This document shows, in pieces, positions 52,373 to 59,665 of a stretch of DNA of 64,000 bases. Numbering within the stretch: the stretch's first letter is position 1; every line of letters starts with the position of its first letter. The notes beneath the pieces are model-generated. The model ran no database searches. It saw only the letters and a program-made list of their open reading frames with translations, and had not been told where the DNA came from. The position numbers were made by a program, and so were the translations under genes. Where the stretch lies: the NCBI GenBank assembly GCA_036504335.1, contig DASXVJ010000023.1, forward strand, positions 186,001 to 250,000, given 5' to 3'. Source of the stretch: Fen-183 sp036504335 (GTDB lineage: Bacteria > Acidobacteriota > Thermoanaerobaculia > UBA5066).

Positions 52373-52798
52373 TCAGACCGAGGACGTCCGGAGCCCGGCG
52401 GCGCGGGCGGCGGAGGAATCGGCGGCGTGCGTGCGGACCTGGCTCAGTCGGGCGAGAGTGAAGGCGCCGCACGCCATCACGAGGTCCCGCACCGCCACGT
52501 CGAAGAAGCGTCCCGACGTGACGAGGCTGAGCGCGATCAGCGTGAGCCACGCGGCGACGACGGTGCCGCCCAGCCGCGTGATCCCGACGAGGATCGCGAT
52601 CCCGGCGGCGATCTCGATCACGCCCGCGACGCGCATGAGCGCTCCGGCGGAGAGGGGGATCACCTTCAGGACGAGCGGGCTCGCGTACTGCTCCCAGTTG
52701 GTCAGCAGGTTCAGGAACTTGTCGAGCCCCGCGAGGAAGGCCGTGAGCCCGAGGGCGATCCGGAGCGTCCAGAAGGCGGAAACGAGTCGGGTGTCCAT
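52373..52798 (-). CDS. DoxX-family membrane protein
   Basis: A 141-aa protein with four membrane helices; LRIALGLTAFLAGLDKFLNLL and MRVAGVIEIAAGIAILVGI are typical of the DoxX family. Such proteins occur with oxidative-stress or thiosulfate-oxidation enzymes, and their own activity is unclear. The ATG at 52798 has a GGAGGAG site. It follows the ECF sigma gene after an 83-bp gap on the same strand. Confidence 0.85.
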   Translation of the reverse strand: MDTRLVSAFWTLRIALGLTAFLAGLDKFLNLLTNWEQYASPLVLKVIPLSAGALMRVAGVIEIAAGIAILVGITRLGGTVVAAWLTLIALSLVTSGRFFDVAVRDLVMACGAFTLARLSQVRTHAADSSAARAAGLRTSSV

Positions 52799-52881
52799 GC
52801 AGTTCTCCTCCAGGTTGGTCGATGCGTTGACGGTTTGCACAGGCGAACGGATCCGTCCGCGTCAGAACTTCGGGGTGGGCT

Positions 52882-53574
52882 TCAGACGCCCGGGACTCGT
52901 CCCTCCGCGATGCGGTGCAGGACGGTCGTGACGACCCGGGTGCAACGGGAGTCTCCGAACGAGTAGGCGGTTCGGATCCCCTCCCCGGCGCGCGTGAGCA
53001 GGTGGGTCTCGATCTGGCGGCGCGCCCGATGCAGCCGCGTCTTGACAGTCTCTTCCTTCAGCCCCAGGCATTCCGCGGTTTCGGCCTGGCTCATCTGCTC
53101 GATCTCCCGCATGACGAAGACCTCGCGGAAGATGTCCGGAAGGTGGTCGACCGCCTCCTCGATCAGGCGCCTGATCTCGTGGCGGGAGGCGTTCTGCTCC
53201 GGGTCGGGAAGGGCGCTGCGGAGCTCCGCGACCCGGCTTTCGTCGTCCCCCACGGTGACCTCCAGCGGCTGGAACCGTCTGCCCTTCCGGGCGCGGGCCA
53301 CCGCCTCGTAGACGGCGATCTTCGTCAGCCAGGTCGCGAAGCTCGACCGGCCCTCGAACTGGGCGAGATGGCCGTACGCCTTCAGGTACGTCTCCTGGAT
53401 CACGTCTTCCACGTCCGAGTCGGTCCCGAGGATGGACCGGATGATCCGGTAGAGCCTCTGGTTGTACCGGCGCATCACGATCTCGAAGAGGGCGATCTCC
53501 CCCTGTTTCACGCGGCGGATGACGGTCTCGTCGTCCAGGATCGCGAGCGGGAGGGGGTTCGAGTCGGCCTGCAT
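52882..53574 (-). CDS. ECF-type RNA polymerase sigma factor
   Basis: A 230-aa sigma-70-family factor. Region 2 runs from RVKQGEIALFEIVMRRYNQRLYR through DVEDVIQETYLKAYGHL, and region 4 is DIFREVFVMREIEQMSQAETAECLGLKEETVKTRL. A C-terminal extension of about 40 residues contains one Cys (FGDSRCTRVVTTVLHRI). No anti-sigma factor gene is adjacent. It probably drives the downstream DoxX, peroxidase and AhpD genes and possibly itself. The tail could take over regulation. Confidence 0.93.
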   Translation of the reverse strand: MQADSNPLPLAILDDETVIRRVKQGEIALFEIVMRRYNQRLYRIIRSILGTDSDVEDVIQETYLKAYGHLAQFEGRSSFATWLTKIAVYEAVARARKGRRFQPLEVTVGDDESRVAELRSALPDPEQNASRHEIRRLIEEAVDHLPDIFREVFVMREIEQMSQAETAECLGLKEETVKTRLHRARRQIETHLLTRAGEGIRTAYSFGDSRCTRVVTTVLHRIAEGRVPGV

Positions 53575-53581
53575 GCCCGTA

Positions 53582-53609
53582 CAGAGTCCGCAGGCAGTCT
53601 AAAGGTTCC
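53582..53609 (-). promoter_or_regulatory. possible ECF-type promoter of the sigma factor gene
   Basis: On the minus strand GGAACC (53609-53604) is followed after about 18 bp by TCTG (53585-53582), resembling ECF -35 GGAAC and -10 TCTG elements. The predicted start of transcription nearly coincides with the ATG at 53574, and no Shine-Dalgarno is present, so the message could be leaderless. Tentative. Confidence 0.25.
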
Positions 53610-53624
53610 CGGCCCGGAGGCGCG

Positions 53625-54314
53625 TCAGCCCGCTTCGGCGTACGCGATCTGGCGGAGCGCCGCTTCGTCGCTCACGACGAAGCCGTCGGGCGTCGTCGTG
53701 ACGAGATCCTCCTTGCCCCAGCGGCTCATGACGCGGATGGCCGTCTCGACGGTCGTCCCGGTCAGCTCGGCGATCTCCAGGCGCGAGAGCGCAAGCGGAA
53801 TCGAGACATGCCCGGCTTCGGCGCGGCCCATCCGGCCCGCGAGCGTCAGGAGGAGGCGCGCGATGCGCCGCTCGACCGGAGCCGAGGCGTCCGCGAGGCG
53901 GCGCGTGATCTCGAACTGCCGAACCATGAGGCCCTGCAGGAGGCTCCGCGTCATCTCGGGATGCGCGTCGATCGCGGCGAAGAAGGCGCGCTCGGGGACG
54001 CGCAGGACCGTCGAGGGCTCGAGAGCGACCGCGGACGCGGGGAAGCGCTTGCCCTCGAAGACGGCGACGGCGCCGACCGGTTCGCCGGGGCCGAACAGGC
54101 CGAGGATGACGTCGCGGTCGGGCCCGGCCTTGACGACCTTCAAGCGGCCGAGGACGACGAAGCAGAGATCCTCGGCGGGTGCGCCCTCGCGGAACACCTC
54201 CTCGCCCTTCTCGTAGGCGACCGCGCGGCAGACGGGCGCGAGCAGCCGACGCTCCTCCGGCTTGAGGAACTGGAAGAGGGGAACCGCGTCGAAATGGGGG
54301 AGAGCGGGAGACAC
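53625..54314 (-). CDS. Crp/Fnr-family transcriptional regulator
   Basis: A 229-aa regulator. The N-terminal cyclic-nucleotide-binding-type barrel includes FLKPEERRLLAPVCRAVAYE and EEVFREGAPAEDLCFVVLGR. The C-terminal helix-turn-helix is LSRLEIAELTGTTVETAIRVMSR. FNR's N-terminal cysteine set is absent, so direct oxygen sensing through a 4Fe-4S cluster is unlikely. The start is the GTG at 54314 (VSPALPHFDAV); upstream codons are open but unlike the family. It follows the Hsp20 gene on the same strand by about 110 bp. Confidence 0.88.
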   Translation of the reverse strand: MSPALPHFDAVPLFQFLKPEERRLLAPVCRAVAYEKGEEVFREGAPAEDLCFVVLGRLKVVKAGPDRDVILGLFGPGEPVGAVAVFEGKRFPASAVALEPSTVLRVPERAFFAAIDAHPEMTRSLLQGLMVRQFEITRRLADASAPVERRIARLLLTLAGRMGRAEAGHVSIPLALSRLEIAELTGTTVETAIRVMSRWGKEDLVTTTPDGFVVSDEAALRQIAYAEAG

Positions 54315-54423
54315 CGTCTCAGGATATCGCGGCAAAGGACGATGCGGGCGGCGCGCCCGGTCACGCGCCGCCCGCGAGATCGCTCCGGCCTGGCGCCGGA
54401 GCGCGGTTCCGGGAACCCTCGCG

Positions 54424-54897
54424 CTATTTCTTTCCTGCCGCGAGGGGCTTGGGCGAGCCGGTCCCGATGGGAATGGCCTTCGGCTTCGCCTCTTCCCGCT
54501 TGGGAATGTCGATCCTGAGCACGCCGTCGGCCAGTGAGGCCGTGACCTTGCCCGCATCGACGTTCATCGGAAGCGCGAACGAGCGGAGGAAGTGCCCGTA
54601 GGCGCGCTCGATCCGGTGATAGTTCTTGTCCTTCGTCTCCTCCTCGAACTTGCGATCTCCCTCGAGGGACAGGATTCCGTTCTCGACGTGGAGGGTCAAT
54701 TCGTCCTGGCGGAACCCGGGCACCTCGAAGGAGAAGCTCAGACGATCGTCGGTCTCGACGACGTCGGCCGGCGGCGCCCAGTTGGCCGTCGGCATGTCGT
54801 CCGGGCGGAGGCCGGCGGGGAAGTCCCCGAGCATCCGCGTGACCTGGTTTTGAAGCGTCTTGATGTCCTTGAGCGGGTCGTTCCAGCGCGTCAACAT
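54424..54897 (-). CDS. Hsp20/alpha-crystallin small heat shock protein
   Basis: A 157-aa holdase chaperone. After an N-terminal segment (MLTRWNDPLKDIKTLQNQVT), the alpha-crystallin domain runs about 42-135, with VVETDDRLSFSFEVPGFRQ, LSLEGDRKFEEE, the FLRSFALPMNVD loop and ASLADGVLRIDIPK. The C-terminal anchor motif is AIPIGTG (IxI). The ATG at 54897 is chosen because GGGGAGG lies just upstream; the frame continues upstream without meaning. A heat-shock-like promoter is visible at 54975-55002. Confidence 0.93.
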   Translation of the reverse strand: MLTRWNDPLKDIKTLQNQVTRMLGDFPAGLRPDDMPTANWAPPADVVETDDRLSFSFEVPGFRQDELTLHVENGILSLEGDRKFEEETKDKNYHRIERAYGHFLRSFALPMNVDAGKVTASLADGVLRIDIPKREEAKPKAIPIGTGSPKPLAAGKK

Positions 54898-54974
54898 GCG
54901 AGCCTCCCCATTTCCTGCGTCGTGCGCAAACGGGGAACGCGACCCGGGTCTTTCGTCCTCCGTCCCATTAGACG

Positions 54975-55002
54975 CATGGGCAATCCGAAGCCCCGCGTCA
55001 AG
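54975..55002 (-). promoter_or_regulatory. sigma-32-like heat shock promoter of hsp20
   Basis: On the minus strand CTTGACG (55002-54996) and GCCCATG (54981-54975) are separated by 14 bp, close to the sigma-32 consensus CTTGAAA-N11/16-CCCCATnT. The predicted transcript starts about 70 nt before the Hsp20 ATG. The remaining 164-bp gap (54898-55061) shows no gene. Confidence 0.5.
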
Positions 55003-55061
55003 TGATGCAGGCGCATCAGGCCTTCGCGGGGGCGCCGGCAGGGGCGGGAAGCGACGAAGCC

Positions 55062-55712
55062 TCAGATCCCCAGGGCCATCACGACGAGGCCGGTGACGGC
55101 GATCAGGCCGCCAGCGACCGCGTCGCCCCAGTGGTCGAGCCAGGGAAACCGAAGCCGCTGGAACCCGGCCCGGGCCGGCAGGACCAGCACGATCATGGTT
55201 CCGATCGTCGCCGCCTCGTAGAGGAGGACCAACCCCACGGTCGGCGCGGTCCCGAGCGGCGCCGCCGCGAAGAGGAGCGGGATCACGGCGACGCAGGGGT
55301 CCGCGGAGAAGAGAAGAAAGAGCGACCACGCCGTCGTCTTCGAGGCGTCGTGCACGTGGTCGTAATGGACGTGCGCGTGGCCGTGCACGCGGCGGCCCGC
55401 GGCGCGGCGCATTCCCCAGACGCCGTACGCGAGGCCGAAGCCGACGAGGAGGATCCCGGCGACGGCCTCCATGCGCGCGCCGGCCTTCTCGAAGATCGCG
55501 CGCCCGAAGACGAGTCCGAGGAGGCCGAGGAGAGCCGAGACGGTCACGTGGCCGAAGCCGCAGAGAACCGTGACGCGGGCCGTCTTCGCGGCAGACCACC
55601 TCTGCGCACGGGCGAGCGCGGCGAACGGGACCCAGTGGTCGGGCGCCAGCGTGTGGAGGGCGCCGACGCCGGCGGCGGCTCCGGCCAGTGTGAAGAAGAG
55701 TCCGCCCGCCAT
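55062..55712 (-). CDS. NicO/UreH-type nickel transporter
   Basis: A 216-aa membrane protein with six helices. The first has HTLAPDHWVPF, the H-x4-DH motif of NiCoT/NicO-type nickel/cobalt transporters, and a His-rich loop HGHAHVHYDHVHD (about residues 108-120) lies between helices. It most likely brings nickel into the cell for [NiFe] hydrogenase. It ends the hyp operon, and its ATG (55712) overlaps the Rieske gene stop. The frame upstream of 55712 is not coding. Confidence 0.85.
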   Translation of the reverse strand: MAGGLFFTLAGAAAGVGALHTLAPDHWVPFAALARAQRWSAAKTARVTVLCGFGHVTVSALLGLLGLVFGRAIFEKAGARMEAVAGILLVGFGLAYGVWGMRRAAGRRVHGHAHVHYDHVHDASKTTAWSLFLLFSADPCVAVIPLLFAAAPLGTAPTVGLVLLYEAATIGTMIVLVLPARAGFQRLRFPWLDHWGDAVAGGLIAVTGLVVMALGI

Positions 55713-56107
55713 CAGGCCCCCACGATGAGGTCGTCGCCGTGGACGGCGACGGGGACTTCCGCGAGGCCCTTCGTCGGCGGGCCGGAGACGACGGCTCCGG
55801 CCGCGTCGTAGACCCCTTCGTGGCACGGGCAGAGGTAGGCATCCCTCTCCTCGTGCCAGGCGACCGTGCAGCCGAAGTGCGAGCAGAGGAGCGAGCGGGC
55901 GGAGACGCCGTTCTCCGTGCGGCGAAGCTCGACCGGCCTGCCGGCGACGAGAATCTTCGTGCGGCCCGTCTTCGGGATCGCGGAGAGCGGGATCAGCGCC
56001 TGCGTCGGCTTGAGCGCCGGCTTCCTCGAGCAGCCGGCGAGCGCCGCGGCCAGCGCGCCGCCCCCGAGCGAGAGGAAAAGGGCGCGCCGGTCGACGCCGC
56101 CGTTCAC
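55712..56107 (-). CDS. Tat/lipoprotein-type Rieske 2Fe-2S protein
   Basis: A 131-aa exported Rieske protein. The N-terminus DRRALFLSLGGGALAAALAG is Tat-like and is followed by a Cys (AGCSRK) that may be lipidated. The cluster ligands are CSHFGC and CPCHEG. Rieske proteins of this type transfer electrons between quinone and cytochromes. Here it lies within the hydrogenase maturation operon between hypB and the nickel transporter, so it may couple hydrogenase electrons to the respiratory chain. That coupling is inference. Confidence 0.9.
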   Translation of the reverse strand: MNGGVDRRALFLSLGGGALAAALAGCSRKPALKPTQALIPLSAIPKTGRTKILVAGRPVELRRTENGVSARSLLCSHFGCTVAWHEERDAYLCPCHEGVYDAAGAVVSGPPTKGLAEVPVAVHGDDLIVGA

Positions 56108-56796
56108 GAGGCCACTCCGGTCGCCGGAACCCCCGCGCGCTTCTTCGCGAGCGCGCCCGTGAGGAGCGAGAGCCAGGCGTCCATTCCCGCGCCGCTCGTG
56201 GCCGAGACCTCGACGAGCCGGCCTTCGGGCGCGAGCGCGGCGACCTGCTCGCGCACGGCGGGCAGGTCGAACGGGACGTACGGGAGGAGGTCGATCTTCG
56301 TGACGACCGTGACGGCCGCCTTCGAGAAGATCGCCGGGTACTTGAACGGCTTGTCTTCCCCCTCGGTGACGGACAGGAGGACGATCTTGAAATCCTCGCC
56401 GAGGTCGTAGCCGGTGGGGCAGATCAGGTTTCCGACGTTCTCGATGAAGAGGATGTCGAGGTTCGAGAGGCGGCCGCCCTCGTCGGCGAGCGCGCGCTCG
56501 ACCTGGCGGGCGTCGAGGTGGCAGGAACCGCCCGTGAGGATCTGCCGCGCCGGGATGCCCATTTTCCTCAGGCGCTCGGCGTCGCGCTCGGTCGCGATGT
56601 CGCCCTCGAGTCCGCCGAGGTTGAGCGATCCCTTCAGCGCGGCGACCGTTTTCTCGAGGAGCGTCGTCTTGCCGGAGCCCGGCGAGGAGATGAGGTTCAC
56701 GACGAGAGTCCCGGTGCGCGCGAAGGCCTCGCGCAGCCCGGCCGCCGCCGCGGCGTTCGCGGCGAGCACCTTCTGTTTCACGTCGATCTCGGTCAC
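56104..56796 (-). CDS. hypB: hydrogenase nickel incorporation GTPase HypB
   Basis: A 230-aa GTPase that delivers nickel to the hydrogenase large subunit with HypA. The P-loop is ISSPGSGKTTLLE, the switch/metal site is TGGSCHLDA with the conserved Cys-His, and ENVGNLICP, VTKIDLLPY complete the G domain. The N-terminal His-rich or CxxCGC storage regions of some HypB proteins are absent (start MTEIDVKQKVLAAN). Overlaps hypA and the Rieske gene by 4 bp each. Confidence 0.96.
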   Translation of the reverse strand: MTEIDVKQKVLAANAAAAAGLREAFARTGTLVVNLISSPGSGKTTLLEKTVAALKGSLNLGGLEGDIATERDAERLRKMGIPARQILTGGSCHLDARQVERALADEGGRLSNLDILFIENVGNLICPTGYDLGEDFKIVLLSVTEGEDKPFKYPAIFSKAAVTVVTKIDLLPYVPFDLPAVREQVAALAPEGRLVEVSATSGAGMDAWLSLLTGALAKKRAGVPATGVAS

Positions 56797-57179
56797 CTCA
56801 CCCCTCCTTGAGCTTCACGTTCTACAGGATCCTCCTCCTCGAAGACCACCTGCAGGACGTCGAGGTCGTCCCCTCCCGTCACGCTGAGGAGGCCGTCGCA
56901 GCGCGGGCAGAGCCGCAGCCAGGTGCCGGGCGCCCGCCCGGGCAGGTTGCCGCAGGTGCGGCACGTCTGCGTCGCGGGCCGCCAGTCGATCTCCAGGGTC
57001 GTCCCTTCCTCGGGCGTGCCCTGCACGAGCGCCTCCCACGCATACCTCAGGAGCTCGGGTTCGATCGCCGCGAGGTCGCCGACCGCGAGGCGCACGCACG
57101 TGATCCGGCCGGGGCCGCGGTCGGCGACGGACGCGCGCGCGATGCGGCGCACCTCGGCGGCGACGCCCATCTCGTGCAT
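56793..57179 (-). CDS. hypA: hydrogenase nickel/zinc chaperone HypA
   Basis: A 128-aa nickel chaperone. It begins MHEMGVA with the nickel-binding His2, and the zinc site has the two CxxC motifs CRTCG and CPRCD. It pairs with HypB, which overlaps it by 4 bp, and follows hypE after one base. Confidence 0.96.
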   Translation of the reverse strand: MHEMGVAAEVRRIARASVADRGPGRITCVRLAVGDLAAIEPELLRYAWEALVQGTPEEGTTLEIDWRPATQTCRTCGNLPGRAPGTWLRLCPRCDGLLSVTGGDDLDVLQVVFEEEDPVEREAQGGVR

Positions 57180-57180
57180 C

Positions 57181-58272
57181 TCAGCAGATCCTCGGAAGCT
57201 GCTCGCCCGTCAGGAGGTCCACGATGCGCGTTCCCCCGATGCGGCTCTTCAGCGTCACGCGGCCGGGGCCCTCGGCGACGACCGTGCCGATCGCGGCGGC
57301 CTTCGCCCCGAGGGGGTGGGCCCGGAGCGCCCGGAGCGCCGCGTCGGCGGCTTCCGGCGCGACGATCGCGAGGAGCTTGCCCTCGTTGGCGACGTAGAGG
57401 GGGTCGAGGCCGAGGATCTCGCAGGCGCCGCGCACTTCTTCGGCGATCGGGAGCTTCGTCTCTTCGAGGCGGATGCCGACGGCCGCCTGGCCGGCGATCT
57501 CATTCAGCGTCGAGGCGACGCCGCCGCGCGTGGGGTCGCGCAGGACGTGGACGGCGCCGCCGGCCGCCGCGAGGAGGTGCGCGACGAGGCCGTTCAGCGC
57601 CGCCGTGTCGCTCTCGAGCGTCGTCTCGAAGCGGAGGCCCTCGCGCAGCGACATGATCGCGATGCCGTGGACGGCGATCTCGCCGCTCACGAGGACGACG
57701 TCGCCCGCACGCGCGCGCCGCGGCGAGATGACGATCCCCTCGGGGACGATCCCGACGCCCGTCACGTTCACGAAGACGCCGTCGCCCTTGCCGCGGTCGA
57801 CGACCTTCGTGTCGCCCGTGACGATCGAGACGCCCGCGCCCGCGGCCGCGCGCTGCATGGAAGCGACGATCCGCTCGAGGTCCGCGACCTTCAGCCCCTC
57901 TTCGAGGATGAGACCCGCCGAGAGCGCGAGCGGCTGTGCGCCGCACATCGCGAGGTCGTTCACGGTGCCGTGGACGGCGAGGGAGCCGATGTCGCCTCCG
58001 GGGAAGAACAGCGGGTGGATCACAAACGAGTCCGTCGAGAACGCGAGCTTCACGCCGCCGGCCTCGAGGATCGCCCCGTCGTGCAGCTCGCGGAGCGCCG
58101 GGTTGTCGAAACTCTTCAGGAACAGGCTCTCGATGAGGCGCTGCGTGAGGCGCCCGCCGCCGCCGTGCGCCATGAGGATCGTCGCGGCGGCGGCCGCCGC
58201 GGGCACGGGGCAGGAAGCGGCCGCGAGGGCGGCGCCGAGGTCCTGCGGGGAAGGCGGCTTCGCGTCGGCCAT
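57181..58272 (-). CDS. hypE: hydrogenase maturation protein HypE
   Basis: A 363-aa AIR-synthase-fold enzyme that dehydrates the HypF-made thiocarboxamide on its own C-terminal Cys to a thiocyanate, the source of the active-site CN ligands. The ATG at 58272 gives MADAKPP; MAHGGGGRLTQRLIE, DTKVVDRGKGDG and TRGGVASTLNEIA are conserved, and the chain ends with the essential PRIC. The open frame upstream is the shadow of hypD. Starts within the stop of hypD. Confidence 0.96.
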   Translation of the reverse strand: MADAKPPSPQDLGAALAAASCPVPAAAAAATILMAHGGGGRLTQRLIESLFLKSFDNPALRELHDGAILEAGGVKLAFSTDSFVIHPLFFPGGDIGSLAVHGTVNDLAMCGAQPLALSAGLILEEGLKVADLERIVASMQRAAAGAGVSIVTGDTKVVDRGKGDGVFVNVTGVGIVPEGIVISPRRARAGDVVLVSGEIAVHGIAIMSLREGLRFETTLESDTAALNGLVAHLLAAAGGAVHVLRDPTRGGVASTLNEIAGQAAVGIRLEETKLPIAEEVRGACEILGLDPLYVANEGKLLAIVAPEAADAALRALRAHPLGAKAAAIGTVVAEGPGRVTLKSRIGGTRIVDLLTGEQLPRIC

Positions 58273-59357
58273 CACGCCCTCGCGTAGAGCCAATAGGCGG
58301 CGCAGGCGCCCTCGGAGGAGACCATCGGCGCGCCGAGCGGGTGCTCGGGCGTGCAGCGCGTCCCGAACGCGGAGCAGGCGCTCGGGCGCTTGAGGCCCTG
58401 CATGATCTCGCCGGCGATGCATTCTTTCGGTTCTTCGGTCGTGATCGCGCCGACCTCGAACTTCAGCGTCGCGTCGTAAGCCGCGAGCTCGGGGCGGAGG
58501 CGGTAGCCGCTCTTCGGGATGACGCCGATGCCGCGCCAGGCTCGGTCGCACGTCTCGAAGACCTCGTTCACGACGGCGCGGGCGGCGAGGTTGCCTTCGC
58601 GCGAGACCGTGCGCACGTACTGGTTCTCGACGCCGGAGCGGCCGCTCTCGAGCGCGTCGACGGCCATGTAGATGCCCTGGAGGAGATCGAGCGGCTCGAA
58701 GCCGGTGACGATCATCGGAATCCTGAAGCGCTCGCCGAGGGGCTCGTACTCCGTCCAGCCCATCACGGCGCAGACGTGGCCCGCGAGGAGGAAGCCCTGC
58801 ACGCGGTTCTGCGGCGACGAGAGGATCGCCTCCATCGCCGGCGGGACGAGGACGTGCGAGGCGAGGACGGAGAAGTTCGTGAGGCCGAGCGCCTTCGCGT
58901 GCTTGACGGCCATGGCGTTCGCGGGCGCCGTCGTCTCGAACCCGACCGCGAAGAAGACGACTTCCTTGCCGGGGTTCTGCCGGGCGATCGTCACGGCGTC
59001 GAGCGGCGAATAGACCATCCGCACGTCGCCGCCCTTCGCCTTGACCGTCAGGAGGTCGGTCGTCGAGCCGGGCACGCGGAGCATGTCGCCGAAGGACGTG
59101 AAGATCACGTTCGGGCGCTCGGCGATCGCGAGCGCGCGGTCGATCTGCGTGAGCGGCGTGACGCAGACCGGGCAGCCCGGCCCGTGCACGAGCGTGATTT
59201 CGGGCGGGAGCATCCGGTCGATGCCGGAGCGCAGGAGCGTGTGCGTCTGGCCCCCGCAGATCTCCATGAGCGTCCACGGACGGGTCACCTTCGCGCGGAT
59301 TGCGCGGACGAAAGCCTGCGCGTCCTCTTCGCGCCGGTACTCGTCCACGAACTTCAC
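58272..59357 (-). CDS. hypD: hydrogenase maturation protein HypD
   Basis: A 361-aa iron-sulfur scaffold that with HypC assembles the Fe(CN)2CO unit. Conserved parts are EICGGQTHTLL, GPGCPVCVTPL, VGFETTAPANA and the C-terminal cluster Cys in CSAFGTRCTPEHPLGAPMVS. The gene order hypC-hypD-hypE with 4-bp or single-base overlaps is classic. Confidence 0.96.
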   Translation of the reverse strand: MKFVDEYRREEDAQAFVRAIRAKVTRPWTLMEICGGQTHTLLRSGIDRMLPPEITLVHGPGCPVCVTPLTQIDRALAIAERPNVIFTSFGDMLRVPGSTTDLLTVKAKGGDVRMVYSPLDAVTIARQNPGKEVVFFAVGFETTAPANAMAVKHAKALGLTNFSVLASHVLVPPAMEAILSSPQNRVQGFLLAGHVCAVMGWTEYEPLGERFRIPMIVTGFEPLDLLQGIYMAVDALESGRSGVENQYVRTVSREGNLAARAVVNEVFETCDRAWRGIGVIPKSGYRLRPELAAYDATLKFEVGAITTEEPKECIAGEIMQGLKRPSACSAFGTRCTPEHPLGAPMVSSEGACAAYWLYARA

Positions 59358-59626
59358 GGCGTGCCGCCCCCGGACGGCTGCGGGATCTCGAGGTCGCCGA
59401 GCTCGCCCATCTCCTTGAGCGTCCGGAAGACCTCGAGGGCGTGGTCCTCGTCGAGCTTGCTGATCGCGAAGCCGACGTGCACGAGGACGTACTCGCCGAC
59501 CTTGACGTCCGGCGTGTAGGCGAAGCAGACCTCTTTCGTGATCCCGGCGAACGAGACGACGCCCATCGGCATGTCGACCGCGCTCGCCTCGATGCTCACG
59601 ACCTTACCCGGGACGCCAAGGCACAT
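59354..59626 (-). CDS. hypC: hydrogenase assembly chaperone HypC
   Basis: A 90-aa chaperone that carries the iron unit from HypD to the hydrogenase large subunit through its N-terminal Cys. The start is the ATG at 59626, giving MCLGVPGKVVSI, since Cys2 must be exposed after Met removal. A GTG at 59638 would add four residues and hide it. The segment FAYTPDVKVGEYVLVHVGFA is typical. Confidence 0.95.
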   Translation of the reverse strand: MCLGVPGKVVSIEASAVDMPMGVVSFAGITKEVCFAYTPDVKVGEYVLVHVGFAISKLDEDHALEVFRTLKEMGELGDLEIPQPSGGGTP

Positions 59627-59665
59627 CGTGCACCCCACGGCGGGGAGGTTAGTGCGGACCGCGTC

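Noticed and set aside
59627..59638. GTG at 59638 as hypC start
   Set aside because: It would bury the essential Cys2 of HypC; ATG at 59626 gives MCLGVPG.
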